Source of the DNA: Lojkania enalia
Lineage: Eukaryota; Ascomycota; Dothideomycetes; Pleosporales
Length of the DNA: 64,000 nucleotides
Reading direction: 5' to 3'
NCBI GenBank assembly: GCA_010094045.1
Contig: ML986581.1
Span: forward strand, 372,001-436,000
Shown: piece after piece, positions 46,476-58,100 of the stretch
Position numbering within the stretch: position 1 is the first letter of the stretch
Layout: every line of letters starts with the position of its first letter
Position numbers and translations under genes: made by a program
The notes under the pieces: generated by a model
Database searches by the model: none
What the model saw: the letters and a program-made list of their open reading frames with translations, nothing else
Told to the model about the DNA's origin: nothing

Positions 46476-48073
46476 GATTAGTAATTACATTCAAAGTTGT
46501 GAAGACGGAAATAGGATCATGGAATTCGTAACATTTGATTCGAGTGGGGGCAAAGCTACAGGATGTGGTGCGCGCGACAATGGCGGGAGATGTGTTGACT
46601 CGGTTTGCGAAGGTAAATTCTCTCAGTAGACTTGTATGGTAGGATGAAGATATTACTAGGGACAAGACGTTGAGGCCTAGAGATGCATTGAGCTGATAAA
46701 GAGGTTTTAGCGCCTGCTGAGATGAGGCTGTGAGGGGAATCTGCTCTTGCGTAACATGCTAATATTGGTGAGGGCCCGCAGGATCTATTAGCATGTCATC
46801 TGCTTGTTTGCTCCCTTGAATGATTTTCCGAGTAGATTGATTGTCGATATGAAGTGTATTTAGCAATGTATAAGCTGCATGGCATTATCTATATAGTGCT
46901 CTGACACAATCATAGATCACTCTTTAGTCCTTTGCGCGCCTTTACTCTGGACCGGGACCGCGTTCGAGGTCGAAAATAAGTATATATAATAAAACTAATG
47001 GATGATTTAAATGAAAGCAGTAGATATATAAAAAAAAAAACAGATATGACAATGTCATACAATTCCACCACATGTACATACAAGGTTCAAATCATCGCTA
47101 ACTTTCTTATATCCCCCAATCCATTAAACATTGCCTAATCCCTCCCGCGGTTCCTCCTCCTTGATCTCGATTCGCTCGCTGATCGTTTGCGCTGTATTTA
47201 GGTGTACACTACTTGATATATTAATCTTAATGCTAATTTGAAGGATAGAGGGGCGTATACTAGTATCTCCGACGCATTTATCGTCATAGAGGTAGATGTT
47301 AGGAACAGTAGTGCTACAGAAATGAGTGCTATGAAAGAAAAATTCTTCATATCTTCGAATGCAAAGACTACGCAAATACTTGGGAAGTGTGGATATATTT
47401 ACAATGAAGAGATAGAGACAGGAATATGTCAGAAAGCCATTTCGAACAATATATATCTTCCAAACGTGGAAATGGGATGGTTCGAGGGCGGTATGCTGAC
47501 CATCACATAGTATGAGAATAGTAAACTTGATGTATTGGTTCTGTAAGCTGAGAGTGCACTAGGGCTGTCTTTGTGGAAGTGCGTTCTTATTGGAGGAAAA
47601 GCGAGAGTAAGGCTGTCTTGATGCTGTCATCAGGCATGTTCCTTCCCACATTGTCCAGCTGCACAGAGCTTGTTGTTTTTCTTGCCCGCTCAGCCGCGCT
47701 TGATGGCTTGCTAATTTTATGTGAATAATCTTTCATCCTAGATTATCGAAAGGTGGGGTCTAATTGTTATAGTAGCAATGTATCAACATCAAGTCCTGAA
47801 GCCGGCTAACGGCGCCAGGCAATGCCGGAGTGGGCATTCACAGGTTCCTAGCGTTCTTAGTTAATGATGAACATGATTGGCCAGTTGCAAAGCTTATCAA
47901 TTCCTAGTGAACAAATCGGCCAGCAATATTATTAGAGGGAAAGAGGTCATCAATATTTCCATTGCAGGTTTGCGGTACCTTGGTATTAGTAAGATGCGAG
48001 ATGCAACGTCAGGTTCAGCATTCTACCCCAAATCCAACACCAAGATAGGAAATCTGCAATCGCAATCTGCAGA

Positions 48074-48685
48074 TCACAAATGATCTGCGATAATACTTAA
48101 GATTGATCGCTGTTCGGCTGGGATCGCCGTAAGGGAGTACTGTTCCTGGCTGCACGGGTGCGAAGGAAGCGCTCGAAGATCACCATGATTGCCCAAGCCA
48201 ATGACGTATCGCGGATTCTTTGTTTCAATAACGTCGGGACTTCCCCACGATGGAGGGCAGCATTTATTGTACTTTGAGCAGTTCGCTCGACTCCATTCAG
48301 CGCGTACCAATCTAGGAACGAAGTAACATTTTTCGAAGTGGGCGACAGGACGAAGTAGTACCACCACGAGCACTGTAGGCACGTGTCGAACAGGAACACC
48401 ACAATGGATAAGATGGATAGTATATTTACCCTCCCCTAGAATGTGCGATTGCTAAGGGTTGCACTCCCGGGACTGACGAACATAGAAAACACAGGAGTGC
48501 CGCATACAAAGGTGGGCAAAATCGCTGGAGTGCTCAAGAAGCCCTTCCGCCAAGGCTCTGCCTCTAGTTCAGACCACGGGGCACCGGAGATCGGGGATCC
48601 TGCGCGCGAAAGCGACCATTCTATCGAAGATGCGAGGCGGTTCAGCGTCACTGAGGAGGAGATTCGGGATGCCAAATTGAGCTGA
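48074..48685. other. Possible gene relic or very small genes
   Basis: A minus-strand ORF (48402-48097, 101 codons, with DWYALNGVERTAQSTINAAL) is followed to the right by a plus-strand ORF (48443-48685, 80 codons, with PHTKVGKIAGVLKKPFRQ and ending SVTEEEIRDAKLS). The plus ORF starts with GTG and would need an upstream exon; an acceptor-like CCTAG precedes it at 48439. Composition is more gene-like than the flanks, but neither product resembles a family I know. They are listed because they stand out, not as confident genes. Confidence 0.2.
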
Positions 48686-49672
48686 GGCGTTGTTTAGAGA
48701 GATGATCAAGTGCCAAGACGAGCGGATTTCTCCGATGAAAACATCCCAGACGGGAGAAATGCTTGGGTTTCGGAAGAAGAAACAGAGTTAAGCGGTCGAT
48801 ATAGTAGATATCACAAAGAATGCGTTTCTTCTGGGGCGATTTGGGTGAACTGTTATTGCTGCTGCTGTACGAATACTTACGGCTGAACCGATTCGTCACT
48901 ACTAGCTGGGGGTGGGGGCAAGTTGGAGGGTGGATGGTACGCAATCTGACTAGATTTTTGCAGGTCTCCTACTGAGGACTTGGTCTTTCTTGGGTTGTTC
49001 CCCGCTCTGCTATTTTATTATTATTTGCATCGGGAAATGCGCCCTTGTCCGCCTTGTTTTACGCGACTTGGACGGGATTCACCAAAGGCCGGTCTAACAA
49101 CGGGGTTCGGCCATGGATCCAGCGACCCGCTGGGAACAACGGGCCCTCTTCGACCCACCCATGGCTTCCTTTCAGCCTCAGAACGCGCAGCTAAAGGGCT
49201 CTCTGAACTCCTTTCACCCACCGATAGTGCCCGTGGCCGTGCCTGGTGTCCGGAGGGGATGCGGTTCCGCGCTCCGCCAGCCACAGACAGGTCGCGGAGG
49301 TTCCTCGTGGCCGGCACGGGCCCGAGCAGTTTCAAAGAGTCAGGCGGAATCTGGAGCTGAGTTCGGATGCCATTGAGGTGAGAGATGGAATGGCTTGAAG
49401 CGTAATGTGTAGCGCGTGACGAGCGAGGTGAAAATTTGAATGTTGACCGTGGGGAGGGCGAGGATGGGAATAATAGCGCGTGGGATCGGCCAAGCCAGAT
49501 GCTCTTTTTTTTTCTGTCCGGCCTCTGACTCTCTGGTCTTCGCTCTGAGGGATTGACGCGTCGAGGCCCGTCCGCTGGACCATGGCCGCCTTTGTCAGCG
49601 CGGAAGCGGCGCACAGGGGCGGGTTTTAGTGGTAGAGGCTTATCTCTGGGCCCAACAGAAGCAAGCAGCGGG

Positions 49673-49696
49673 TGCAGCAGTGCAGCAGTGCAGCAG
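49673..49696. repeat. Tandem repeat of TGCAGCAG, three copies
   Basis: Three perfect copies of an 8-bp unit, followed by a partial fourth copy (TGCA), in the GC-rich sequence about 200 bp before the NDE start codon. It is probably part of the promoter or leader. Confidence 0.8.
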
Positions 49697-49900
49697 TGCA
49701 AGGGTGCGAGGTAGTGGGAGCAGAGCCACCCCTGTCATCCTAGTCGAGCTAGACAGACAGCGTCATCGCAGCAAGAAAAAGTCCATCGCCATCCGCCATT
49801 CTGACCACCACGCCCTCCTCCACCTCCATTCTCCTCCATACCGCCCTATATCCACCCCGTCCCCATCTCACCGTGCCCGCTGTAGCTCCAGAGACCCCCA

Positions 49901-51740
49901 ATGGCACCCAACGTGCGGCCCTTCGCCGCCGCCAACCTCCTTGCGCAGCTCCAGCAGGCTGGACGCCGCTCCTATGCCACCTCTCGCCCGTCGCTCATCA
50001 CCAGCAGAGCTCGATGGACGCCCCGCCCAACCCACAGCCAGATCGCACTACGCCAATCCATCAGGCGTCAGTCGACTGACGATGCCCCGAAACCGAAGAA
50101 GCGCTTCTCGCTGCTGCGATGGACTTGGCGGCTGACCTATTTGACCGCCATCGGGGGAGTCGCCTACATTGCCTACGGCATTTGGGAAATGCGAAACCCC
50201 CCAGAGCAGCCTGAGCCGGATCCGAACAAGAAGACGCTGGTCATTCTGGGTATGTTGTCAATTCTCTGCTGTTTATCTGATGAACTTCGGTTGATGCGTT
50301 CCAGGCACGGGATGGGGATCCGTCTCTCTGCTGAAGAAGCTCGACACCGAAAACTACAATGTTGTCGTCGTTTCGCCGCGAAACTACTTCCTCTTCACGC
50401 CCCTGCTGCCGTCATGCACTACGGGCACCATTGAGCACCGCTCTATCATGGAGCCCATCCGCAACTTCCTGCGACACAAAAAGACCGCCGTCAAATTCTA
50501 CGAAGCCGAAGCGACTAAGATCGATTACGCGAAAAAGGTCGTATACATCAACGATGACTCGGAAATCAAGGGAGATATCTCCTCCACCGAGGTGCCCTTC
50601 GACATGTTGGTCGTTGGTGTTGGTGCTGAGAATGCTACTTTCGGTGAGATAAGCCAATCTTCTCAGGTGCGCGAAAACTGCTAACCTGTCATAGGCATTC
50701 CTGGCGTGCGCGAACACGGTCTATTCTTGAAGGAAGTCGGCGACGCCCAAGCCATCCGCAAGCGAATCATGGATTGTTGCGAAACTGCCACTTTCAAGGA
50801 CCAACATCCGGACGAGGTTAGGCGGCTGCTCCACATGGTGGTTGTGGGCGGCGGTCCGACGGGTGTCGAGTTTGCCGGAGAGCTGCAGGACTTCTTCAAC
50901 TCAGACTTGAAGAAGTGGATCCCTGACATTAGGGAGAACTTCCACGTCACCCTCGTCGAGGCTCTCCCTAACGTGCTTCCCATGTTCTCCAAGCAGCTGA
51001 TCGACTACACCGAGAAGACCTTCAAAGAGGAGACCATCACTATCCGGACAAAGACCATGGTGAAGAATGTTACCGACAAGTACATCGAGGCTGAATCGAC
51101 AGGCCCAGACGGTAAGAAGCAATTGGAGAGAATCCCCTATGGCCTGCTTGTGTGGGCCACTGGTAACGCTCTCCGCCCTGTCGTCAAGGATCTTATGAGC
51201 CAGATTCCAGCCCAGAAGGACTCCCGCCGCGGTCTTGCTGTCAACGAGTACCTTGTTGTAAAGGGAACTGAGAATGTCTGGGCTGTTGGCGACTGCGCAG
51301 TTGCCAACTACGCACCCACCGCCCAGGTAGCCGCCCAGGAAGGCGCATGGTTGGCACGCATGTTCAATCAGATGGCCAAAACGGAGCAGATTAACAGGAG
51401 CCTTGCTGAGCTCTCAGATAAGCAGGAGAAGGCGCCCAACAAGGAAGCCCGCGACAAGGTCTTTGAGGAGATTAAGGATCTCCAGAAGAGGCTGAACCGC
51501 ATCAAGGTAATCGGTCCCTTCGAATACACTCACAACGGCTCCCTTGCCTACATTGGGTCTGAGAAGGCTGTCGCCGATATTTCCTGGCTCTCGGGCAACT
51601 TCGCGACTGGTGGCACCATCACTTACTTCTTCTGGAGGAGCGCATACCTGAGCATGTGCTTCAGCACGCGTAATAGGATCTTGGTACTTATGGATTGGAT
51701 TAAGGCGAAGACTTTTGGTCGGGATGTCTCCCGGGAGTAA
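49901..51740 (+). CDS. NDE1: External alternative (type II) NADH:ubiquinone oxidoreductase
   Basis: Exons are 49901-50249, 50305-50643 and 50695-51740, about 577 aa. Introns are GTATGT..CCAG and GTGAGA..ATAG. The protein oxidises NADH and reduces ubiquinone without pumping protons, on the mitochondrial inner membrane. It starts with a basic mitochondrial presequence (MAPNVRPFAAANLLAQLQQA), followed by a hydrophobic segment (LTYLTAIGGVAYIAYGIWE, about residues 78-96), as in external enzymes facing the intermembrane space. The FAD-binding motif is ILGTGWGSVSLLKKL, split by intron 1, and the NADH-binding motif is VVVGGGPTGVEFAGEL. The block VWAVGDCAVANYAPTAQVAAQEG and the C-terminal membrane-contact part (WRSAYLSMCFSTRNR) are typical. 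No EF-hand insertion is obvious. Confidence 0.95.
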
Positions 51741-52117
51741 AATTTCCCTTCTAATATTCACAATCTTCGTCCTACTATCATTATCACCTACGATACCTCC
51801 AACCTAAAAGTCCTTCTCCCCCGTATATATACCATCTTCTTAGTCCCCTATCTATCGTGTACAGTGTAATATTTCCCGCCTCTTTCTGGTCTACTGTGTT
51901 TTAGTGGGCTTTGGCTTTCCGAGCTTGGGCGTTTAGCGGGTTTGGCTGCGTGGATTCGCAGATAGAGAGTGCTCGCATTACATTAAGATTGATGGGTTCT
52001 TTTTGTTGTACCGCTTAGATCCCTTTAGAGCCAAATGGACACCATTGGCAATCCCATATATCGTACCCCCTCAAGATAATCGGCATGTCCCGTGCTGCTA
52101 TCACACGCCCATAAAGT
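51741..52117. other. Convergent intergenic region between NDE and the NO VEIN-HET gene
   Basis: About 380 bp holding two facing 3' ends: pyrimidine-rich downstream of NDE, then the 3' flank of the HET fusion gene. No gene seen. Confidence 0.6.
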
Positions 52118-55100
52118 TCACCGCAGTACAAAATCCCGCCTCGGAACGTTTCTCTGCGCAAGCGCCTCGCCGTGCATGATTCCATGAATATAAGCCTCAC
52201 CAACAAGCGAGTACGTACCCGTCGAGCCTCTATCCTCGCGCAAGATAAACGGCGTGGCGCCCCCATACAGAATGCAGATTTCGTCCCCGACCTCGGCTGC
52301 CCCGGGGACCAGCCCCACGTAACCCTTCCGTGTGAAACACAGCGTGCCGTTGCCGAGTCGATTCAGCAGCGCGGCGGCCGTCTCCCAGTACTGCCAGCCG
52401 ACGGGCCGCTGGTCCTTGGGCCGCTTGCAGAAGGCCAGGAAGTCATGCATGAGATCGACTTTTGGGATCTTGGCTTCTAGATCGTCAGGCCAGTCCTGCA
52501 GATTGGAGTGGGTGGTAAAGGAGAGCTGGGGGAGGGAGAGGACGGGTTCGCGGACGGGCGTTTTTGCGGAGGCGATGGGGAGGGTGAGGGATAGAGATCG
52601 TGGGGGCTCGCCGGTTGGGTAGGAAGAAAGTGTGGCGAGACTGGTTTGGATGTGGGTTACGATAGATATGATGTCTTGTTCGTCGGGTCGCTTGTCACTC
52701 ATCCGGACAATGGTGTCGAAAGATTTGCCGGATACTTTCAAGAGTCGGGCGTCGCTTTCGAGGACCTGCGCTCTCGAGCTTTGCGTGCCGCCAGCGTGGA
52801 AGGCGCCGCGGGTGCTGCGCCAAGTGGAGAGCGTGCTGGGGAAGCGCTGGCGTGTCCAGGCGGGGAGCCAGGTGCTGAAAGGGTAGGATTTGGAGAGCCC
52901 GGCGCGGGAAAGAAGGGACATTGTGTATCCCTGGCGGATGAATTCGGTGGCATAGCGGCGGATGACTGTTTCGAAGTTGGATTCGTAGTCCGGGTCGAAG
53001 GCGGGGCCTTTGCAGTCTAACGAGAGACCCAGTAGGGAGAAGATCTTGTCGCGCTCGAGCGTTGCTTCTGTGTAGGCGAAGAGCTCAAGGAGCTCTAGAA
53101 GACGGTACTTGTGGCCGAAGATGTGGTCGCTAAGGAGTAGGCGAGACTCTCTGGTCAACCCTAGGGCGTACGCGGCATCTGTACAATTGATCGAGAGTCC
53201 TGTGTGTATAGCGGAGCTGGACTCGCTTTCGAGCGCTGATCTGCATGTCTTGATTGCTGAGAAGAAGTCTTCCCACGGTAGCGACCATTCGCCGCAGAGT
53301 ACAGAGACGTTCGAGCCTAGAATTAGCTCCTGCACTATCCAGGACCGCTTGAACCAGTCCCGGCTGAGCAGTTTCTCAATGTCTTTCCATACGGGGTCGA
53401 GGGAGCTGGGTAGGTTCTTGCCACCCCAGGACAGTGGTATGGGCGGCAGTGTATCCGGCCAAGTCTCCAGATTCATCGTTGCGGCTTTCATTTGTAGGAG
53501 GGTGGTAATTGCTCGATCACTGCTGTCGTTTCCGCCGCCTAGCCACGCAATGACTATGTCAGCAGTCTGGTATATTCTGCGAAGGAGCCGGATCTGAATG
53601 CGTTTTTCGAGATGGGTATCCTGATCAATGCATATGATGTCTGCCCAGATCCGGGTTGGATTTACGGGGTCTCTGATGGTCTTAAATGCGCTATGCAGAG
53701 ACAGAGTGATAGGTATCTTGCCGCTCCGGGTGCTGAAGTAGAAGGGTTTCACTGCAGCGCCCCAAGCGTAGGATAGGGCGTAGAATTCGCCGGCGTCGTC
53801 TAAGGAGACGTGGTGGATGGTTCCTTCTAGTGGCATGTCGCCTTCTCCTGGGGCTAACTCGATGAGTCGTATCTCGCCGTGGTTTCGTAATGGTTGGTAT
53901 GTATACAGGTCAGAGTGTCTAGTACCTTTATTTTCTGCGGACGGAAGATGATCCGGTTTATCGATGCTAGGAAGAATAATAGGAGAGGCTGAGTCGTGGA
54001 AAGATGCGTAATATGGCGTTAGTGCAAGGAATTCGAGGCCTCCCTGTACATGCGTTTCCCAGGGATCAACGAACATTGCCATTGTGGGTTCGCTGAGGAT
54101 GCTGTGAACGATCACTAGAATGAACACATCTGATGGAGTCTCGCGACCACTGCTTCTCAATGAGAACTCTCGAGCCTAGCAAACCGATTAGTAACATCCT
54201 CTCAATCTTGCGCTTCCTAGTTCAAGTACAGCTTCATTATGATTGCCAATACAAAAATGCTTGGGAAGTATTTCTTACCTTTTTCACTTGTAGCGGATGC
54301 AACGTGAAGCTCGATATCAGGCCCTTCTTTGAAGCGACAACTTGGATATGATAAGTCGTGGAGCCCACCCAAGATCCTGCAGCGTTATGACCTAGCCGAA
54401 CTAGTAGTTTCGCGAAGGAGCCACTTTTATTGGTAAGGGTAAACGTGGAACAACCTGGCAAACGTCCCTCATAAGGTCCATAGCCTGATTGGCTGCGCAA
54501 GATGCTAGTCCAGTGCTTGCTTGCCGAATATTCCTTACCTAGATTCGTTCCTAGGAACTGTGACACCTGAAAACGCATTAACGGTGGGCATGTATTTTGC
54601 GGGAGATCAACGCACTGATAGCTCTGCTACATGCTGAATTTCTTCATCGACCTCCTCATTCTTCGGTAGCGAAAGGGATTCAAAATTCTGCGTATTAGAC
54701 CTTTGAAGCGCCTTACTGTCGAAAATAGCTTCTTTCCAAGCCCCGGTTTTGGAGTCAAACAGAGATGCAACCGGATCATCAGCAGCATCGGATTGCTTGA
54801 TCTTTCGGGGTAAAAGCATACTAGGATCGAGAGCCTCATATTTGCAAATCTTCGACAGGAGCTTACTAGCGTCCGAGGACTCCCAAGGCTCATCAACCTT
54901 CTTCTGTAATACAGTTACGCGTTCAACCTTGCGAATGAAGTGGTTGAACCCTTCTGATGATTCGTCGGCTTGCACAGGTTTGCGACGGTTTCGAAACATG
55001 AATTTTGGATTGCCCTTTCTGGGAACTATCGCCTTATTTTTCTTATTTGATGCAATATGTACTTTCTCGGTTGAATCTATAAGGAAAAAGTTAAGGCAGC

Positions 55101-58100
55101 ACTGTAACATTTATAAAGAGAATACATACGAGTAACCTCATCGAATTCTGGGACATCATTTGATATACCCCTTCTTTCCAAAGTGTCTTCGATGGACTTG
55201 GGATCCTTCTGCATGAGAATGTACAGTAGGAGCGTAAAGTGTTTCTTGTCTTTGATTTCACAGACTTTGGCAAGCTCTTCCTGAAGATCTAGAGGAGGTA
55301 GAGATACGTCAAGGTCATCTTTTGTGAGGAAAACCTTCAACTTCTGCGAGTCGGACTGGGAGGTGACTCTACCAGCTTCGGCACGGCCGTAATTTGTGAC
55401 TCCATTAGCAGATGTTATGACCCATTCAATGATCACTCGTTCGGATTCATAGACTTCAATGTTGCGGAGCTGCTTTAGACTATTATTTCGATTAGGGCTT
55501 TCTTTCGGAACAAGTCTGTATGTTATAAGTACAGCGTCAGAGATTTCTAGATTAACCATTTTTATAGGTTATTGGGAGCACATTAGAAACTGGTACTTAC
55601 CTAGCAATAGATCTAGCCTTTTCTCGCATGGTCTCAGTGTATACCGGATGAAGTTGCACTTTCCCGCTCGTTTTGGATACTCCTTTGGCTACTCGGGAGA
55701 GTAGGCGCTCATCTAATCCAAGAGCCTTTATGAGGGGACCTATACTCTCGACAATCTCTGGCCCCAGCGCTAGAAGAGGCACTAATCCTTCAAAACTTGC
55801 CTTTAAGTGAGTGAGATCCGCGATGAACCAAATATCTACTGGGGTGGCGGAGCTAAGCGAGGCAAAATCTAAACCAACCTTGGATGAAGCAATAGGAAAG
55901 ATTGCAGCTTCAACAAGAGCTTGTATTGACGTATCCGAGCTGGACAGCTCCAGGTATTTGCTTGTGGCCATAAGAATCTGACCTATATGCTCAATACTAT
56001 CAGACGGAATAATTTGTTGCGCTTCATTAACGAGGGTTTTAATACTGGCATCCCCAACGTTGAGGTCATTTTGAAAAAAGTGTTGATGTTCCCGGTAGAA
56101 CCGTTCCAGACAAGGGGTCGCTCGAAGGCACTCCGGACCGGTCCAAACACAGCCGTCGATATCGAACCATTCGCCACTCTCACTATTCTCATCGGGTACA
56201 AAAACGAGCTTGTGCATTTGGAATGAATGTCTATAGAGCAATTAGTTGACATAGTTAATACAAGACAGAATTGAAGAAACCCTACCGTATCACTCCTGCA
56301 TTGTCTGGAGTGATCCACATTGCAATATGTCCGTAGAGCTGAGATACTTGTTTCCTGGTTGTTCCAGTGCTCTTCAGACGGCGTAGGCATTCTACCAGAA
56401 AATTGGCATCCAACTCGACCACGACGCCAAAGTGCTTTAGGTAATCCCAGTCATCATGATCTGGTTCCGGGACATCTAGAAGCGGAACAGATACGAAGCT
56501 CTCGAGTTGTAAACTACTTACGGGAAGAAATGTCTGATGTAAGGGATGGACGAGTCCGCGGCGACATTTGACTTCCAATGAAGATATTTTGGATTTCAAT
56601 TGTCTCTGTGAGAGATCCCACGCCTCCTTCAGCTTCTGCGTCTCCCGGGTGACGATCCACTTTGAGTAGTACTTCCAGTGATACCTTAATAAAAGAAGGA
56701 TCTCTGAGGAAGGGTATTTTTTCACTAGAAAATTGAAATCAGGTGATAGGAGAAATGGAGGACGAAGCGATGGAGTAGCAAGCCTGGGAATTTGAGCAAC
56801 ATTCATATGATTTACCAGCCACTTTTCCCACGTCTCTGCGTTTTCCCCATCGAGTTTTGCCTCAGGATTAGCCCCTTTTTCCGGAAAAGCCTCATAGTAA
56901 TCCGGATGTAGGAAAGGAAATTTCTCCCTTGCTTCCGCGAATAATAATTTGGCAGAGTACGGCAGATCTGAGTTTATGTACGCTTCGGAACCATGGCAAT
57001 ATCCGTTCGTTTCGCTTACAAACCAAAGGTCTCGTTCATTACCATTCTTCCATCCAGATTTAAAAAGAAACTCGACATGAGAAATAAGACCTTTGCGTGA
57101 TAGATTTTCCGGGCGGAAAGACTCTTTCTCCTGAGTTTTGATAATAATTTCGCATATCTGCTCGGCGCGGAAATCTTTCGCCCCTAATATCATGAACAAC
57201 TGTCGACGGTAATAATCTGCTTCAGCCTCGGGATGAATTTCAACGACGTCAATTCCATTTGGGATAATCAAAGGTTTAGATCGCGAGGGAAACAGAAGAT
57301 TCTCCTCCCTTGGAGCGACCCACCGACCGTCCCTGAGAGGTACTATTTGCAGGTTGGATACGGCGTTTTGATAATCCTTGCTGCTCATAATGGATGATGC
57401 TAGAACCTCAGCAAGTCGAGAATGCCAGGACTCTGGCATTCCCTGGAAGTCCTCGGGATATTCGAGAATAAATTTACCAAGATCCTTGATAAAATCTTCA
57501 ACTGATAGAGGGGTGACACCGAGTTGCATAAGCCGATAGCGATCACTAGATGGGTATTTGTTAGACACGTAAGATGAACGTGTCTCTGGAGTCAGTATCA
57601 GAGGTGTTCCACTCTCATCGCATAAGCGCTCAGGAACGTAGATAAGTTCGCGAGGCGGAGTCAGGACACCGGCAAAAGATTCCAGAATGGGGGATTTCGA
57701 TAAAATCTTCAGAACATTCTCCTCTAGTCGTTTAAAGAAGTCCGCAACAGTACCTCTAGAGGGAAGGTATGGAAGCCACGAGTAACGAAAAGGGCCCCTA
57801 TTGAATTCTTGAATTGCACCATGGAACGCTTTTGGAATCATTTCAAGCAGGGCCTTGTTCCACTGCGAAGATGAATCAATATCCTCACGGCTAGCGATTA
57901 GAACAAAATCAGCTTGAAGTAAAAACTAGACATATAAGCATCAGTGAATGCAGATTGACGGGAATCTCGTACTTTGAACCCATAGTCGCGAATGGGAAGA
58001 AATGCATACACATTCTGAGACTGTATTCTTGGAGTCCCGTCTTCCTCAAGTGGGAAAGCTAACAGAATCTCCGACTCCGTATGATCAGGCCGATTTGGTT

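Larger units (their letters stand above)
46476..49900. other. Long intergenic region: AT-rich left part, GC-rich right part
   Basis: About 3.4 kb without a confident gene. 46.5-48.0 kb is AT-rich with a poly-A run near 47030-47040. Between 48.07 and 48.69 kb there are two balanced-composition ORFs on opposite strands (listed as a possible relic). From about 49.02 kb to the NDE start the sequence is GC-rich, with long overlapping ORFs on both strands and an 8-bp repeat. This fits the promoter or leader of NDE, but is not explained fully. Confidence 0.45.

Noticed and set aside
47238..47510. A 90-codon plus ORF in AT-rich sequence
   Set aside because: It begins with TTG, the first ATG is far inside, and composition is that of the flanking AT-rich DNA.
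49021..49701. A 226-codon minus-strand ORF, at first suspected to be rDNA-derived (TAR1-like)
   Set aside because: I could not match it to any rRNA segment, its composition is Arg/Pro/Ser-rich in all frames and it overlaps a plus ORF. It is reported only as an unexplained GC-rich stretch.
52118..54082. A stand-alone HET gene starting at ATG 54082 (MAMFVDPWETH)
   Set aside because: The residues before and after this ATG (DVFILVIVH, FVDPWETHVQGGLEF) belong to the NO VEIN C-terminal domain. A phase-0 splice at 54279/54175 joins them to the upstream exons, so the HET region is the end of the large gene. An internal promoter cannot be excluded.
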